Shown here: piece after piece, positions 33,688 to 45,708 of the stretch
How positions within the stretch are numbered: the first letter of the stretch is position 1
Layout: every line of letters begins with the position of its first letter
NCBI GenBank assembly: GCA_977006965.1
Contig: OZ345355.1
Span: 434,001-498,000, forward strand
Source: Phymatolithon calcareum
Lineage: Eukaryota; Rhodophyta; Florideophyceae; Hapalidiales
Length of the DNA stretch: 64,000 bases
Direction of reading: 5' to 3'
Translations under genes and position numbers: made by a program
Notes under the pieces: model-generated
Seen by the model: the letters and a program-made list of their open reading frames with translations, nothing else
Told to the model about the DNA's origin: nothing
The model's database searches: none

Positions 33688-35209
33688 TCAAAATAATAAC
33701 CAAAATTTGAGTTATGAGAATTCTCAAGAGCGGACCGCCGGTCCGCAGACACGAGTTCTTGATACCGGCAAAAAGAAAGGAGCAGGAGCTAAGGCAGGAG
33801 AAGCTGAAGATATCGGGGACGCTCCACGAGATGGAAATCAGCCAGCCACCGTGAAAGACAATCCAACTCGGCAAATGTTTCCCTCGATTAGGACCATGGT
33901 CCCTTGCTTTGGGTGTGAACAGAGGGGAACATTGAGCATGACGGGAGGGTACGGCACGGTTCCTCTGATGCTTAAATGCGGCAAATGCCCTTCGATGAAG
34001 AACGGAAAAGACGTTTCGTCGATTGTTGACAAGATGGCCGCGGCCATTCAAGGCGGAGCAAATAGCGCCAGCACGAGAAGAGTCCCTGTGACCCCTAGGG
34101 AGGCGGCAGGATCCCAGCTAGAGGCTACCGTAATGGAGCCATTGAGGCCGCAGATAAATTCTAGAGATTACGACTCTCTTTCAAAGAGGTTGGAAGAGCT
34201 TGCAAGGAAACACATGGACACCGTAAATCGGGTGACCATACTCGAAGCAGAAGTGGCTACCCTCAAAGAAGAAAACAGGAGTTTGAAGGAACGCAGTCAG
34301 CCAGAGATGACAGCCGATGTGAATGCGGGACCGACACGGGACAACCCATCTGAAGAAGAATTTCCCAGTTTAACGGACGCCACAGAGCAGGCTATTGCAA
34401 GGCCGACGTACATGAAGGCTGCACGAGGAGCAGAGAGTAATCCTAAGGTCTCCGATGAAGATAGACCGAAATTGGTTGCATTTACGGAACGAATGGGGCC
34501 AATGATGAGAACCCACAAGAGCCCGTTGGTGGAACCTCTGTACTTTAAGAACCTCCCGAAAACAGACCGGGCGTACATTGAGGAAGCTGTGCGGGACCTG
34601 CTAGCAAATAGGCGCCTCTTGCACGTCTCCTTCATTGGAAACTCAGTAATGGAGCTCCTTGTTGAGAAAGTGGATTCAACGCACATCATCAGTCTCTGTC
34701 GCTCAGGGAACATGATTCACATGCCACGGTTCAGCGCATTTGAGAACGCGCTGAGCACACGCAACACAGTAAACGCTCACGAAGCCCAGAAAAGAAACAT
34801 GGGGAAGGTACGGGGAAGAGCGAGATACTGTGCGGCAAAGGCAGACAATATTGTTGCGCGAGATTGGTACCAAGGAATGGCGAAAGCTGCCAACAGAAGA
34901 TTATTCGACCTTTGTGTGGAGAGCGCAGTGACCGCAGAGAGGCGAAACCTGGTGTCACCAGATTTTCGTCCGGAACAGTGCAATGCGACAGGGAACACAG
35001 ATACTACTGACAGAGAGACGGATGATGTCCCACCTGGCTTACAAACAGAAGTTAATCCAGGAGCAGCTGAAATCGCCATCCCAGAAGCGGCCGAAATAGC
35101 TGCGCAAGGGGCAGTAGAAGACTCGAACCACAATTCCGAAGTTCCAAATGATACGACATCAGACGCTCTTGCGGGTCCCCAAGAGACAACCACGAAGAAT
35201 GCTATTTAA
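33688..35209 (+). CDS. LINE A ORF1 protein, zinc ribbon and coiled coil, 5' incomplete
   Basis: Nucleic-acid-binding partner of a LINE. The frame is open across the insertion boundary; the first in-frame Met inside the element is about 65 codons in, so the native start is probably missing. In order it has: a Lys-rich N-terminus; a zinc-ribbon-like CFGC...CGKC pair about 22 residues apart (near 33905-33985); a coiled coil (VTILEAEVATLKEENRSLKE, around 34230-34300); an acidic linker; a folded region with an RNP-like LHVSFIGNSVMELLV strand (near 34620-34670); and an acidic Glu/Thr-rich tail. Zinc ribbons of C-x2-C/C-x2-C type are unusual in LINE ORF1, where CCHC knuckles are the norm. It overlaps ORF2 by 11 bases (ATGCTATTTAA), which suggests stop-restart translation. 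Confidence 0.8.
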
Positions 35210-38178
35210 GAAGAGGTTGCGTCTGGCAACCTTAAATGTTGGCGGCTCCCCGGAAACCCCAACGTACCTAGAGAAAATGATGAGAAACCATGGAATCGAC
35301 ATGGTGGCAATAACAGAAACACATTTGAGACCAGAAGGGAAAATTCGGGCTGATTTCTTCTCCTTCAACGCAGTGCGCCCGCCTCCTCAGACTGGTCGAA
35401 ACTCTGGAGGTGTCTCTCTTTTCTTCCGCAACCCTTGTGGAAGCCGACTGATCTTCAAGCACGCGGAAACAAATTTCCAATTGATTATCGCGCAAGTGGG
35501 AGATACGAAAGTTGGAGCTGTCTATATATCGCCGGCAGCAACCAGATCTGAAACTGACAAATGCCTCACCATGGTGAATACATATGCACGAGGCAAGGCA
35601 ATTGTGTGCGGTGATTGGAACGCTCGCCACCTCATATGGGACCTACGCTCAAATAGGAGGGGCAACCAAATTGTTCGTTGGGCAGCAGCTAAGAACTGGG
35701 ATGTTAAAACCTGGACAGGTTTCAGTTTCCGCACAAAGCGCTATAAGAGCAACATCGACTTTTTCGTAAGCAAAGGCATTACACCGACAGCGGTCAGTTC
35801 ACCTACAGATACACCGACCAGTAACAACCAGTTTCCCGACTCGACAAGAGCATAGAAGGGTCCAAAAGCCTCGAATATCGGTGAAGCTATGGAGGGATGA
35901 CAGAATGCAAGAGCATGTTCGGGAAATATACGGAAAGACCATTCCAGGAATCGTCGAGGATTTGAAACGGTGCAGTTCCCGTGAACAACTAGACCTACTA
36001 TACGACAGAAGTGTCGAAACGCTATGTGAACCATGGAGACAGAAGAAAACAACCCCGCTGCGCTACAAACCGTTTTGGAACACAACTCTTGAACGGATGT
36101 CTAAACGTCGCAAGAAACTACACAAGAAAGCTCGGGAACAGGATTCAGAGGAGGCCTGGCAGCGATATGAGGAATGCCGTAAAGAGATACGGAAGTTGGT
36201 GAACAAAAGAAAGCGGCAGCAGTATCAAGAATACCTAGATGATGTAGAAGAAAAGGATGGGTCCAAGGCGATTGAGCAAATCGCTAGAATGCAGAAGATG
36301 AGGACAAGAAGAACGTCAAGGAACAAGATGACTGGCCGTCCATTGCACAAAACACTGTTCACTGCTCACGTGTTCCAGACATGCCGAGATGAAGGAGGAT
36401 GGCGACAAAGATCCTCCTATTTCCGTTGCCCTTCGCATATGCGCGTCCTTATCAGAAACGCACTCCTCAAAGCTCCGACCAAGAAGGCCCCAGGGCTGGA
36501 TGAGGTGAAGACCGAAATGATGAAAGCTGACCTGGATAGAAGTGCAGACCTCGTCTTTGAGCTGTGGACCGCCTGCGGAAGATGTGGAGTTCTCCCGACA
36601 GCGTGGCTAAAAGCTCTCTTAGTCCCGCTGCACAAGAAAGGAGCCCATGACGATCCAAAAAATTTCCGACCAATATCTTTACTGAGCCAAGTCCGAAAGA
36701 TTATTGAGTCAGCACTGGATATTATGCTCCGCCGAAGATACAAGAACCACAGAATCCAACTGGGATTCCAAAAAGGCAAGAGCACGGAGCTAGCAATCTT
36801 AAGGGCTCTGGAACTACAGAACCGAGGGCAGGGATGCATTGCAGTATTGGACTTGACGGCAGCGTACGACACAGTCCCACGAAAGTACTTGCAAGAGCGA
36901 ATGAGAGTTTTTCTACCACAAGACCTATGCGAGATGATCGAGGCTTTCTTGACACCGTCATGGGTATCAACGATTGGCGATCCCCAGCAAAAGTGGTGTC
37001 TAATCGACAGGGGAGTACCTCAGGGATCCCCGCTGAGCCCAAGTTTGTATAATCTATTCATGGACGAATTCGCAGAAAGAATAAGCCAAGTTCCAAGGGA
37101 TGATGCCGACGTGGCAGCAGTTCTTTTCGCGGACGACGTGCTCCTAACGGCAAAATCACCAGTCGGACTACAGAGACTGTTAAATATTTCTTCGCAATGG
37201 GCAAGAGATAGACAAATGAGGTGGAACACGAAAGCCGGGAAGAGCGAAGTTCTTCTCTCCGAAGGCACAAGATCACCCACATTCAAGCTTTCCGGGAAAA
37301 CGCTGACAAAAGTCAAAGAAGTCCCATACCTTGGCATATCACTCAGCAGTGAGGGAGTTACCGACAAGAAAATGCTTGAACGCATCCGACAGGCCAAGAG
37401 AGCAGTGTATCAGCTGAGATCCCTTGGTGTAACAGCCCGGGGACTCAGCCCCTTAAAAGAAATCAAGATGTACAAGGCCTTGATACAGCCAAGATGGGAA
37501 TATGCCATGCACCTGACGCCATGGACGACAAGAGTTCAAACAGCTATTGCAGACGTGGAGAAGACTTTTTTTGGACAAGTATTTGGTCCAATCGCAAAAA
37601 ATCGAACCGCGAGACTTCGTCTTCTCTGTCGCATACATAATGCGGAAGACAGAAGATTAGTTCTAGCGTTACGAATGCTTGAACGAGCCAGAACAAGGAA
37701 AATGGGCTTGCTCGCAGTCCCAAGAGAGGAAAGAGACGTTGAGGAATTGCAATGGGTGTGTCGTGACATATCATCAATGTTACATCACGACCTATTCGAG
37801 ACGGCACTAACCTATCTCAAGCAGCGAGTTTCAGCAAAATCGTTGAGGGACCTGCTCTTTAAAGACGAAGGAGAAGGCTTGGAGGCGAGCAGAAAGAGGA
37901 ATATTCCTTATGATATTCCCGGGTCTACTCCCGCCATCATCAGACTACCGAAAGCACGTCACCGCCAATTGGCGATTAAATGGGCATTCGGACGTTTTCC
38001 CCCATTGAGTACCACACTTCTGGAAGACAAATTCGGTGAAATCGTACCAACTCTCATGAACAAGCTCGAAGTGTACCTTCAAAGATATCGACTAACAGAA
38101 GAGGAGACTAGTGAGACTGAAAAGGCACTTGACAAAGTACTATTCCTCACAATCGTCTTTTATGACGACATGGAATAG
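35199..38178 (+). pseudogene. LINE A ORF2: APE endonuclease and reverse transcriptase, one frameshift
   Basis: ATG 35199 overlaps the ORF1 stop. The APE-type endonuclease (about 35211-35825) shows LNVGG, ITETHL, the catalytic GDWNARH and a late D (IDFF). An extra base near 35811 shifts the frame just before the final His motif; the endonuclease frame then stops at 35855, while RT continues in the next frame to 38178. RT motifs: FRPISLL, GFQKGKST, motif A AVLDLTAAYD, motif B GVPQGSPLSP, motif C FADD, and YLGISLS. The ~300-residue C-terminal domain has no RNase H and no Cys/His knuckle, unlike family E. The enzyme would nick chromosomal DNA and prime reverse transcription at the nick. Apart from the single indel the coding region looks intact, so the copy is young. 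Confidence 0.93.
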
Positions 38179-38237
38179 ACCAAATAGAACGGCGACGCTG
38201 AGATTCCTACGAACAGGACAAGTGGACTCTAAGCTTT

Positions 38238-38262
38238 TCCCTCCACCTTCTCTGGAGGAGGG
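38238..38262 (+). repeat. Conserved stem-loop in LINE A 3' UTR
   Basis: CCCTCCA...TGGAGGAGGG forms a stem followed by the invariant GTTTTTGCAGCTAGGGCTACGA block. The other copies (about 8632, 19250 and, reversed, 49100) keep the pairing with different bases. Confidence 0.6.
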
Positions 38263-38424
38263 TTTTTGCAGCTAGGGCTACGACGATAGCAACGAGCTTT
38301 TGCGGGCTTTAACGGAGCTACCAAGGTAGTAGCATCTGAAACGCATCTCCCTTACAGTCTTATGAGTGTTTCTGAGGGCGTTTAATAAATTCAAAATTCA
38401 AAAAAAAAAAAAAACCATTTTCCC

Positions 38425-38865
38425 AGTCGGCCAAGATCGCCTTCCAGAAGTGGCGGATTCCGTGGTAGACTTCCCTTGAACCATTCCGCACACATATTCC
38501 TATGAGAGCGTCGTTTCAGGTTCAGATCCCAGTCGATCTTTTTTGTCGCTGGGTGTGGATTCTCATCGCATATCTTTCTTCATTCATTTCCAATTCTTCC
38601 TGGAGTGCCTTCTTGGGCGGTGCTATTTCAATCTTTTGATCATTCTGCCACTCCTTCATCACTTGCGGCTCACTCTCAACTTCTGCGTCTTTGTCAACTT
38701 CCTTTACACTCTCTAGTCTTCGTCGAAGATTGGATGTGAGCCGGCTTCTTCTAAATCCCCACGGTTCAATCTGGCAAAGAATGCTCAATCACCGCGTCCG
38801 ACTTGACGACCATTTACCGAATAGCGTGCACGTCAGTTCTCTCGTAAAAATTGTAGCTTGGGTTC
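38425..38865. other. Spacer
   Basis: No recognised gene. A minus-strand 88-codon frame (38522-38788) is Glu/Lys-rich but unsupported. Confidence 0.35.
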
Positions 38866-39063
38866 TGATTCCGGAGTGAAGAAAAAGAAAAGTAGATTTT
38901 TCTGCTGACGTTTGGAGAAACTTTTCGTGTGCCAAGGAAACTCGGCTTGATTCTCTCCGGTGAAGAGTTTCTTATGGTGGCTTTTTCCACGGTTCGGTGG
39001 TCTGAAAAAGCCAGCCCTGCCCACTTCAGGGGACTCGAGGGGCAAAATTAGTCCACGTTCATG
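38866..39063 (-). mobile_element. SINE-like element S, copy 4 (near full length)
   Basis: Inverted relative to copy 3 and alignable with it over almost its whole length (CATGAACGTGGACTAA at the 5' end, AAAATCTACTTTTCTTTTTC at the 3' end). The two sit on either side of the LINE A copy. Confidence 0.75.
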
Positions 39064-41200
39064 TTTTCAGAATGATGTGAACACCATATTCCCATAACAG
39101 TCTTATGAAAGCAATATATTCTATTGATGCCTCCTCTGAACGTTCCTAGTGCCTTCATCATCTTCAGTCTTGTTCTAGCACTCTTAGTACAGTTATGATG
39201 CCGAATTATTCTGTCTTATCCACAACCCACGGTGAGTCTCAAATTCATCTCATGCCAGTATACCTTGTGGTGCTAAAGAAGGGATTTAAACCTGAACAGA
39301 AAATATATTTGGAGGGTTAGCATAGAGTTCCCACGCGAAGGAAAGCAAATATTCGCATGTGAGTGTTATATCACACCGGCTGTCATTATGAAATACAGCT
39401 CTTCTTTGAAGAGCCGACTAGACTGAACCTAGGAATCTTCACCAAGGTTTTCGCAGAGCTTGCAAGGCAGGCAAGTTACAGATCATCCAGACTCTGTGGA
39501 GCGATGTCAACGGTTCTTTGGCAATTGAATCATCCCGAGGTTTTATCACTGTTTCTATGTTTCTATAACATAGAAACACACTATTGGCAGATTTTAAAAT
39601 TCAACGGCATATCTCCCCTTCATCCAGGGCTTTATGATCACTTCTTGTTATTTTCCAAATGCTGCGCTTACCCGAACTATCTACGGAATGCCGACATCTG
39701 ATTTGAGATCGAGAGCTGCTTGCGGATGGCAAGCAGGCTCTCTCGAAGCAGGGCTGCAGAGCGTATGCCAAGAGCTTGGTCAACCTCGTAGTGATCGGCC
39801 GAAGTCTGTGTGGTATTTGCATACTGTAAAGGACAAGAATATCCACATCGGGCATCGGAGATCGGGCACATCTCATTCTTGAACACTTCATTGGGATCCT
39901 ATACGGACCTGCCACGTTTCTGCAGAGCTCACCGTCTTTCTTTGTCGGTACATGCTCCGCGGATGTAATTAGCTATGCTTTCCAGAATCTTTCCGAAATT
40001 TCTTTACAGAGTCATGAAATGAATTGCCGTGCAAAATTTGCAGAAAGGACTGAATATGGAGATATATCGGTTTCGTTTAATCGCGGTTACTTTTAGCTTC
40101 GGTTGGCCTGTGATCAACAAACTCTTTTTATCACTGAGGTACTGTAGCCGCATAATTTGACGAAGACATAAGATAGCGCAGTGTTGATTCTGTAACGGCG
40201 CAATATTCTCGTATGTCTCGGGGTGAAGCACATGAACAACGCATTGTTAGCAGGCTAGCATGTCTTCATTCTTTCCATTTCTCATCATCTGAAGGGTATC
40301 AATAAGACTCCGTCCCAGTCTGTCGTAACCCTAGCTATATTGTCTGGACTCATGGCAGGTGTCGCTCATATAAGTCTCCATACGAGCGAAGGACATGCTT
40401 CTCACTGGGTCCTGTCACAATCAAGAATTGAACGTTCCTCGAAGGGCACACGAATGTCGCCGTGTAATGGTGTGCCGCAATACGCACGGGAAGCAGTTAC
40501 GCGAGTACCCAGAATGAATCCAGTCCAGGAGCATCTTAGAGCCCCCTTGATGTTAAGTAACGTGCACTATATGTAACTCATATATCCTACAATAAAAAGA
40601 ACGATAGAAGTACTATGTCGAGAACTGTTTGTCCGATCAATAAATGAGCCCCAGATTGAGATCTCCGATTAAACTTTGCAGCACGCGCGTGCTACCACCT
40701 TGACTGATCTGACGATATCTTCCTCTGAAGTTCATGAGACCGAAAACCTTTGAGGGTCTCTCAGTTGTTTGCCTTTGCACCTTTATATGCCCATTTTTCG
40801 CTTGCTATCGCGAAATTTTTTTAATATCTTCCTCGCAGTTGAAACGTTCTGTCCACTGTTCATGTTTGAGGGTGTTCTAGAGGAGGTTTCGTATGAAATT
40901 GATTGGCTGCGAGGAGAGCCGCCGCAAAATATTATAGCAATAGTTTTCGGACAAGTAACAATGGACTGCCTTCGATACGGAAACAAAAAGTTTGGGGTTT
41001 TACCCTCTCGGAGAGGTCTTAAGGCCAAGAGTCAGAATTTGCAACTTAATTCTGAGCTTTATATCATCAAATAAGCATTAACATATAGGTCAAGAGACGT
41101 ACGACTTTGGTTTAAGTCGGTCGGGCATTGGAATCATCGAGATTCAAATCAACAACGCGAGGATATCAAATCCATGTCTTCAAAGGTTCCCAATTCAAGT
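39064..41200. other. Spacer with a diverged foldback half-copy
   Basis: At about 39239-39365 the sequence matches the left half of the foldback element at 58709-58955 (shared AATTCATCTCATGCCAG start and GCGAAGGAAAGC... segment). A short 10-bp hairpin lies at 39551-39577. A 101-codon frame (40769-41074) has no recognised content. No gene is supported. Confidence 0.4.
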
Positions 41201-41758
41201 CTAGTGCTTCATCGGCGGTCCTTTCTTCGTGTCTACAAGTTTTTCCTTACCGTAGAACGGATGCGGCTTAGCAGGACCTATTACAGTTTCCTTACCGCAC
41301 ACCAATTTGGGGCAGAACTTATGCACTGCAAATGTCTTAGTAACCTTGCACTTGGCATCAATAATCTTGCACTTATGCTTGCAAACTTTTTTGCACACCT
41401 TCTTGTAAGTAATAAATTCTTTCTTCTCGCACTTGGGCACATAGGTTACCACGGTGTAGTATTGACAATGGCCATGAGAGCACTTCTTCTTTTCCACCAA
41501 CTTCTTAACCTTCTTGCATACCTTCTTCACCTTCTTTACCGGCACCTTCTTACAAACTTTCTTGCAATCCTTCCCGCATTTCTTGAACGGACACTTGATG
41601 AATTTCGTTTTGTCGAATTTCTTCGAACCACAAACGAAGAACTTGTAGCAACAGACTGTGATTTTCTTAACGCAGATCTTTTTCGCAGGCACAGTTGAGT
41701 CGGACAGTGCCAATGACACAAGCAATGCGAAGAGAGAGACGGTAAAGAACCACTTAAT
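41201..41758 (-). CDS. Secreted Cys/Lys-rich protein, paralog of 47020-47466; start codon replaced
   Basis: About 186 codons, minus strand. The family pattern shared with the 47.0 kb gene is C-x6-CC-[YF]-K-[FY]-F-x-C-G; KKCG-x-[DE]-C-x3-C; C-x6-C-x11-C-P-x3-C; and a late VDTK. Between the second and third blocks this copy has a ~50-residue Lys/Cys-rich insertion (about a quarter of the protein is Lys). A signal peptide is obvious (KWFFTVSLFALLVSLALS), but no in-frame ATG precedes it: the codon where Met belongs (41758-41756) is ATT, and an in-frame TAA lies a little further upstream. Options are start-codon loss, a non-AUG start or an upstream mini-exon. A TATA-like TTAAA lies about 85 bp upstream (41840-41848). 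The basic, Cys-rich mature protein suggests a wall or antimicrobial-type role, but that is a guess. Confidence 0.65.
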   Translation of the reverse strand: MKWFFTVSLFALLVSLALSDSTVPAKKICVKKITVCCYKFFVCGSKKFDKTKFIKCPFKKCGKDCKKVCKKVPVKKVKKVCKKVKKLVEKKKCSHGHCQYYTVVTYVPKCEKKEFITYKKVCKKVCKHKCKIIDAKCKVTKTFAVHKFCPKLVCGKETVIGPAKPHPFYGKEKLVDTKKGPPMKH

Positions 41759-44235
41759 TTTTTGTTTGGGGTAACTATGTTTGGTGGGTTATCCTTCTCC
41801 TGTCTGCTCCACTTGTGCTTGGTACTAAATATGGTGCGTGTTTAAGTAGCATTCCACTGAAAGTTCCTCAGCAAACTCGAACTAGGCACACTCTGTCTAT
41901 GACAACGTACCTATTTGTCACCTAAAGGTATGGCGGCCAAGCACTCGAGCATTGGATGAGTAGTTAATGCGGCATTACAATATCTCCGCATTGTTTGCAT
42001 ACAATTTTCTCTAATCTGAGATGACAATGTGTAGCTACGAACCTACATTAGGGAAAGCGCAATTTGTCAAGCATTCTCTGCTCAATCTTTGTCCCGCAAA
42101 GATGACGGGAACGTGCAAAGTACTGCTCTGCGGGACCCGGGGCAATTTCTATGTTATCGTTTCAGTATTCGTGAGCGTAGAGCAGCTCATAGCACAACAA
42201 CTCTCTTTACTTCAAGTTAACTTTCTGGAGCTCTATGACAGTCACCGGTTGCAGACCACTTGCACTGATATCCTGTTTTCTGAGGACTATGATCTATAAA
42301 ATGAGGATGAACGAAAGAAAAACATATTTCGCAATTTTCCTATCACTTGCACGAACGAAAAAGAGACGGGCCGTGAGTTAAATTCTTGTAAGGCATTTGG
42401 GAAATTGTCAATGGTCTTCCGAATTCGGACTACATGAAGACTCTGTCAGCTTTTATCGAGTATCTGGCGGTACTCACGAGAGCCCATTTTAGGCTTGACA
42501 TTGTTAGGCGTTCCAGGCAAGAGCAAAATTCGAAATCAGCATCTCAATATTGATGATGAAAGAGAACTGATATGCTATGAGCATTGCCATAGATGTGACG
42601 AAGAACGCTGACAAAATTGTGTGAAATAGCGACTTAGAACAAAAATTGTACAGAATGTCTTAATCGTGCGCATATTTTAGCATTCGATATTACTGAATCG
42701 CTTGTATGTAATTGAGGTAGACGCAACACAATCCACTACCTTCGGGACAGTTTGCTTTGGAATGTATGACGGACATAAGTGGTTCTCAAGGTCTGGCTCC
42801 TCAGGTCATTCCCATTGCAAGAAAAAAGCAGTACAAACACTTCTTTTTCAAATCGTCGAATGATTAGTAGAGCTGCCAAGCCTACTGCTATCCATTGTTG
42901 GGAAGGCCATATTGCTGAGATGTAAGCGCACAGGTTGACTTGTTGCCGCAGCAAGATTGGTTTTTGCAAAATGCGCGTGAGTAATTTCTCATAGAGGACT
43001 GTAGATAATTCCAGCGTGCTCATATTTGCGCATTCCAACTTATATCTGCGATGAGCGTCCAATACCAGAGTCAATTTGTAGAGATGACGAAGCTCAAATT
43101 GAGAAGTTGTTTTCTTTGATGTTAGGTCAAAAGCCTCATAATCTTACAGATACCCACGCGAACTTTCCGCCTTCCATTGGCGAATGGAAAACGTTTGGAT
43201 GTTCCACGCTTGCATCTCCTATATGACGCTCTTGCAAGAATCGCCGTGGACTTCCGCTTAACTAGAGGTAATGTCTCAAATTGGGTAATGTTCTATGATC
43301 AAGTTAGTACAGAAATAAGAGAAGAGTAGCGAATTCGAAAGGCGCTTACTTTATTCAAGTTGGGACACATGGTACAATACCTGTCAAAAGGAATCACGAA
43401 ATTACCATAACGTACGCACGCCATCAATGCCGTCGCAGAATTTTAACTCTTTTCTAATTTTAGAAAAGATATAAATTCTGCGCCGACATTGATCTTGTTC
43501 TTGAAATGTTCATTTTCTTTTTCTGTAGAGAAGATAACAATTACACTTTATGGTCCTCATATTACTCCGAAAAATGTATTAGCTGCAAGTTCATTACGTA
43601 CACGAAACTTATATTTTCACAATAATGGAGGAGTAACCTTGTTGAAAGTTGTACGGCCCATGACCGGTGTTAAAAGAGTGTCTTGCAAAAGGAATGGATG
43701 GATCATCCATCAATGTGAATTTACTTCAAGCTCTCGTTGTCTCTTTAGCACCTGAGAGGCTTATCATAGCTCTAAATCGCGTTGCCTACGGTTCGTGTTC
43801 CTGGAGCAAGTCTACTAGACCTAGTAGGTCTCCTGGATTGCGTCCACGGCGCTTTGCAATCTTGTTTCTTCTTGCTCTGAGAGGGATTGTTTAGTCACGA
43901 GAATATACATATCACTTAGCGCGTGCTCGAGTGCACAGTCTTCTGATCTCTTGTTCTCTTGATGAGGGTATGGGAAGTGATGGAACAGCCAGTGGGTGCA
44001 CAGGAGCCTGTACTTCGCTTTCTTGAGAAGGAGGAAGGGTGGTAGTTCGTTCCATATTGGATGGGGAGGGCGTCTGCCTTCTGTACTACAATATGAAGCG
44101 GAAGAGGCCTTGCCCGTATATGCGCAAAACTCTGATGCTTTTAAAAAAGTAACGGATAGAAAAAGTCAAGTTCTCCTTTGCTTTCTGAATTTAGTATTAA
44201 TTTCTCTACTTCTTTTCGATTGCAGTCTATAGCAT

Positions 44236-44350
44236 CACAGTAATCCTGTTGACTAGAGTGTCACGAGAGTTTTGCATCAGAGATACTTTTACTATCAGGG
44301 TATCTCTGATGCAAAACTCTCGTGACACTCTAGTCAACAGGATTACTGTG
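44236..44350. repeat. Perfect 51-bp inverted repeat, 13-nt loop
   Basis: Arms 44236-44286 and 44300-44350 are exact reverse complements over 51 bases, starting CACAGTAATCCTG and ending CAGGATTACTGTG. Confidence 0.97.
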
Positions 44351-44362
44351 GGGCTCAATTCA

Positions 44363-44411
44363 TATTGCGAAACTTGTGACATGTGGGCCACATGTCACAA
44401 GTTTCGCAATA
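44363..44411. repeat. Perfect 24-bp palindrome
   Basis: Arms TATTGCGAAACTTGTGACAT(GTGG) and its exact complement meet around one central base (44387), only 12 bp after the 51-bp stem. Confidence 0.95.
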
Positions 44412-45416
44412 GCGCCAGCCTCATCGTTAGCTGCACCAAAAAATAACCTTAGCGCTGCGTAAACAAATTGCACGACTCCGCCGAAGCATAGAATCAATGA
44501 TTGTTCACCTCATTACACCTTGGAGATACTCCCGCACGAGACTCTGTGTCATCGCTCTAATGGTGCATTAGCTACTCAAGATGACTCCCCCTTTTCGCTT
44601 GTAGTATTGATCGGAAATGGAGGTAGATTGAAATTTGGACACGAGCAGGTTGAGAACAGGACCAATTTTTGTAGTCATAAGAGCGCTAGATGTTATTCCA
44701 GAGCATGGGAACAACGTCGCGGCTGAAGTAGAAGCCGAAGCGAGCGTTTGCTAGTCCTGCAAGAGGGAGCACTGACTTTCACTGAACTATTCGGTACATT
44801 GACTGTAAGTAGGTGTCGGCTACAAGCCGTTTGATCCTGTGACTACTACGGTTCACAATACGGTACTGGCAGTGTAGGTATTGAATTTGAAATTCTCCAT
44901 GCTGATATTGCCCTGCATCCACCTCCATTTCCTATAGAACTGAGGAGAGTCATGCCCTTGTCTGGCAATATATTCGTTGTTGCTTTATGAGCTAAGTAGT
45001 TTTAACAATTTTCTTCCTGTGCCCATACTTCGATTATATTTCTTCTGCGGTTCTTCTTCGATACGACTTCCTGTTCCGCTTTTTGAAAGGCTTTTCTAAA
45101 GTCGCCAAGTTCCTTAAGACACTCATCGCCCTTTGCTGCTTCCACTATTTCCTCCTCTGTACCAGAGTATTCTTCTGTCTCTTCGAGGTGCATATTGTGC
45201 CGTAGCAGGCGCAAAGAGAGCCTTGCCGCTTGATGTCTTCTTCTCATCTCTGGAGGTTCTTGTCGACACGAGACTCGCATTCAGACGCGCCGATGCTCTG
45301 CATGTTTTCCGAAGTTCCACTTTCGGCATTTTGACGAGCTTTCTTAGTTGCCTCCAAAGAGCGTTTGCTTTTGTAGATCATGGGATCCGGCAAGCCAGTG
45401 GAGAGAGGTGAAAGAG

Positions 45417-45474
45417 TTTTTTTGACAACTTTATTTTTAAAAGCTCGACATTCTTAAGAGCATAAGAGCCAGGC
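45417..45474 (-). mobile_element. LINE tail (family G), 58-bp insertion
   Basis: Flanked by near-identical 13-bp repeats AGAGGTGAAAGAG / AGAGGTGAATGAG (45404-45416, 45475-45487). The minus strand ends GAGCTTTTAAAAATAAAG followed by an A-rich tail, as at 49900. Confidence 0.7.
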
Positions 45475-45708
45475 AGAGGTGAATGAGTGTGCTGTATTTT
45501 GACGATAGACCCAGGGGATTCATAGCTGCCCACATGGTCGAAGCAATCTGCATGTGCGACTCCTTTTCCAAGAGTATATGAGGAAACGTATGATAACGGC
45601 CGAGTCACCGAAAATCGCCCAAATGTCAAAGATGACCCTAAGATGTGCCACATGACCATGAAGGGAATGATATTCAACTAAAGAAAAGTCGAGATTCGAA
45701 GCTAATTA

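Larger units (their letters stand above)
33688..38413 (+). mobile_element. Near-complete LINE family A (4.7 kb)
   Basis: Flanked by an 11-bp TSD ACCATTTTCCC (33677-33687, 38414-38424). It holds ORF1 and ORF2 (endonuclease plus reverse transcriptase), a 3' untranslated region with a stem-loop (38238-38262) and an A-rich tail. The 5' TSD abuts an already open ORF1 frame with no upstream Met, so the copy is slightly 5'-truncated. A one-base insertion in ORF2 also breaks it. It is the reference for fragments at 8565, 17745, 19793 and 48948. Confidence 0.95.

Noticed and set aside
41174-41698. 174-codon plus-strand ORF
   Set aside because: It is the antisense shadow of the Cys/Lys-rich secreted gene, hydrophobic only because AAG codons read as CTT on the other strand.
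45002-45329. Glu/Lys-rich ORFs on the minus strand
   Set aside because: Composition alone; two overlapping frames are equally open and no motif was found.
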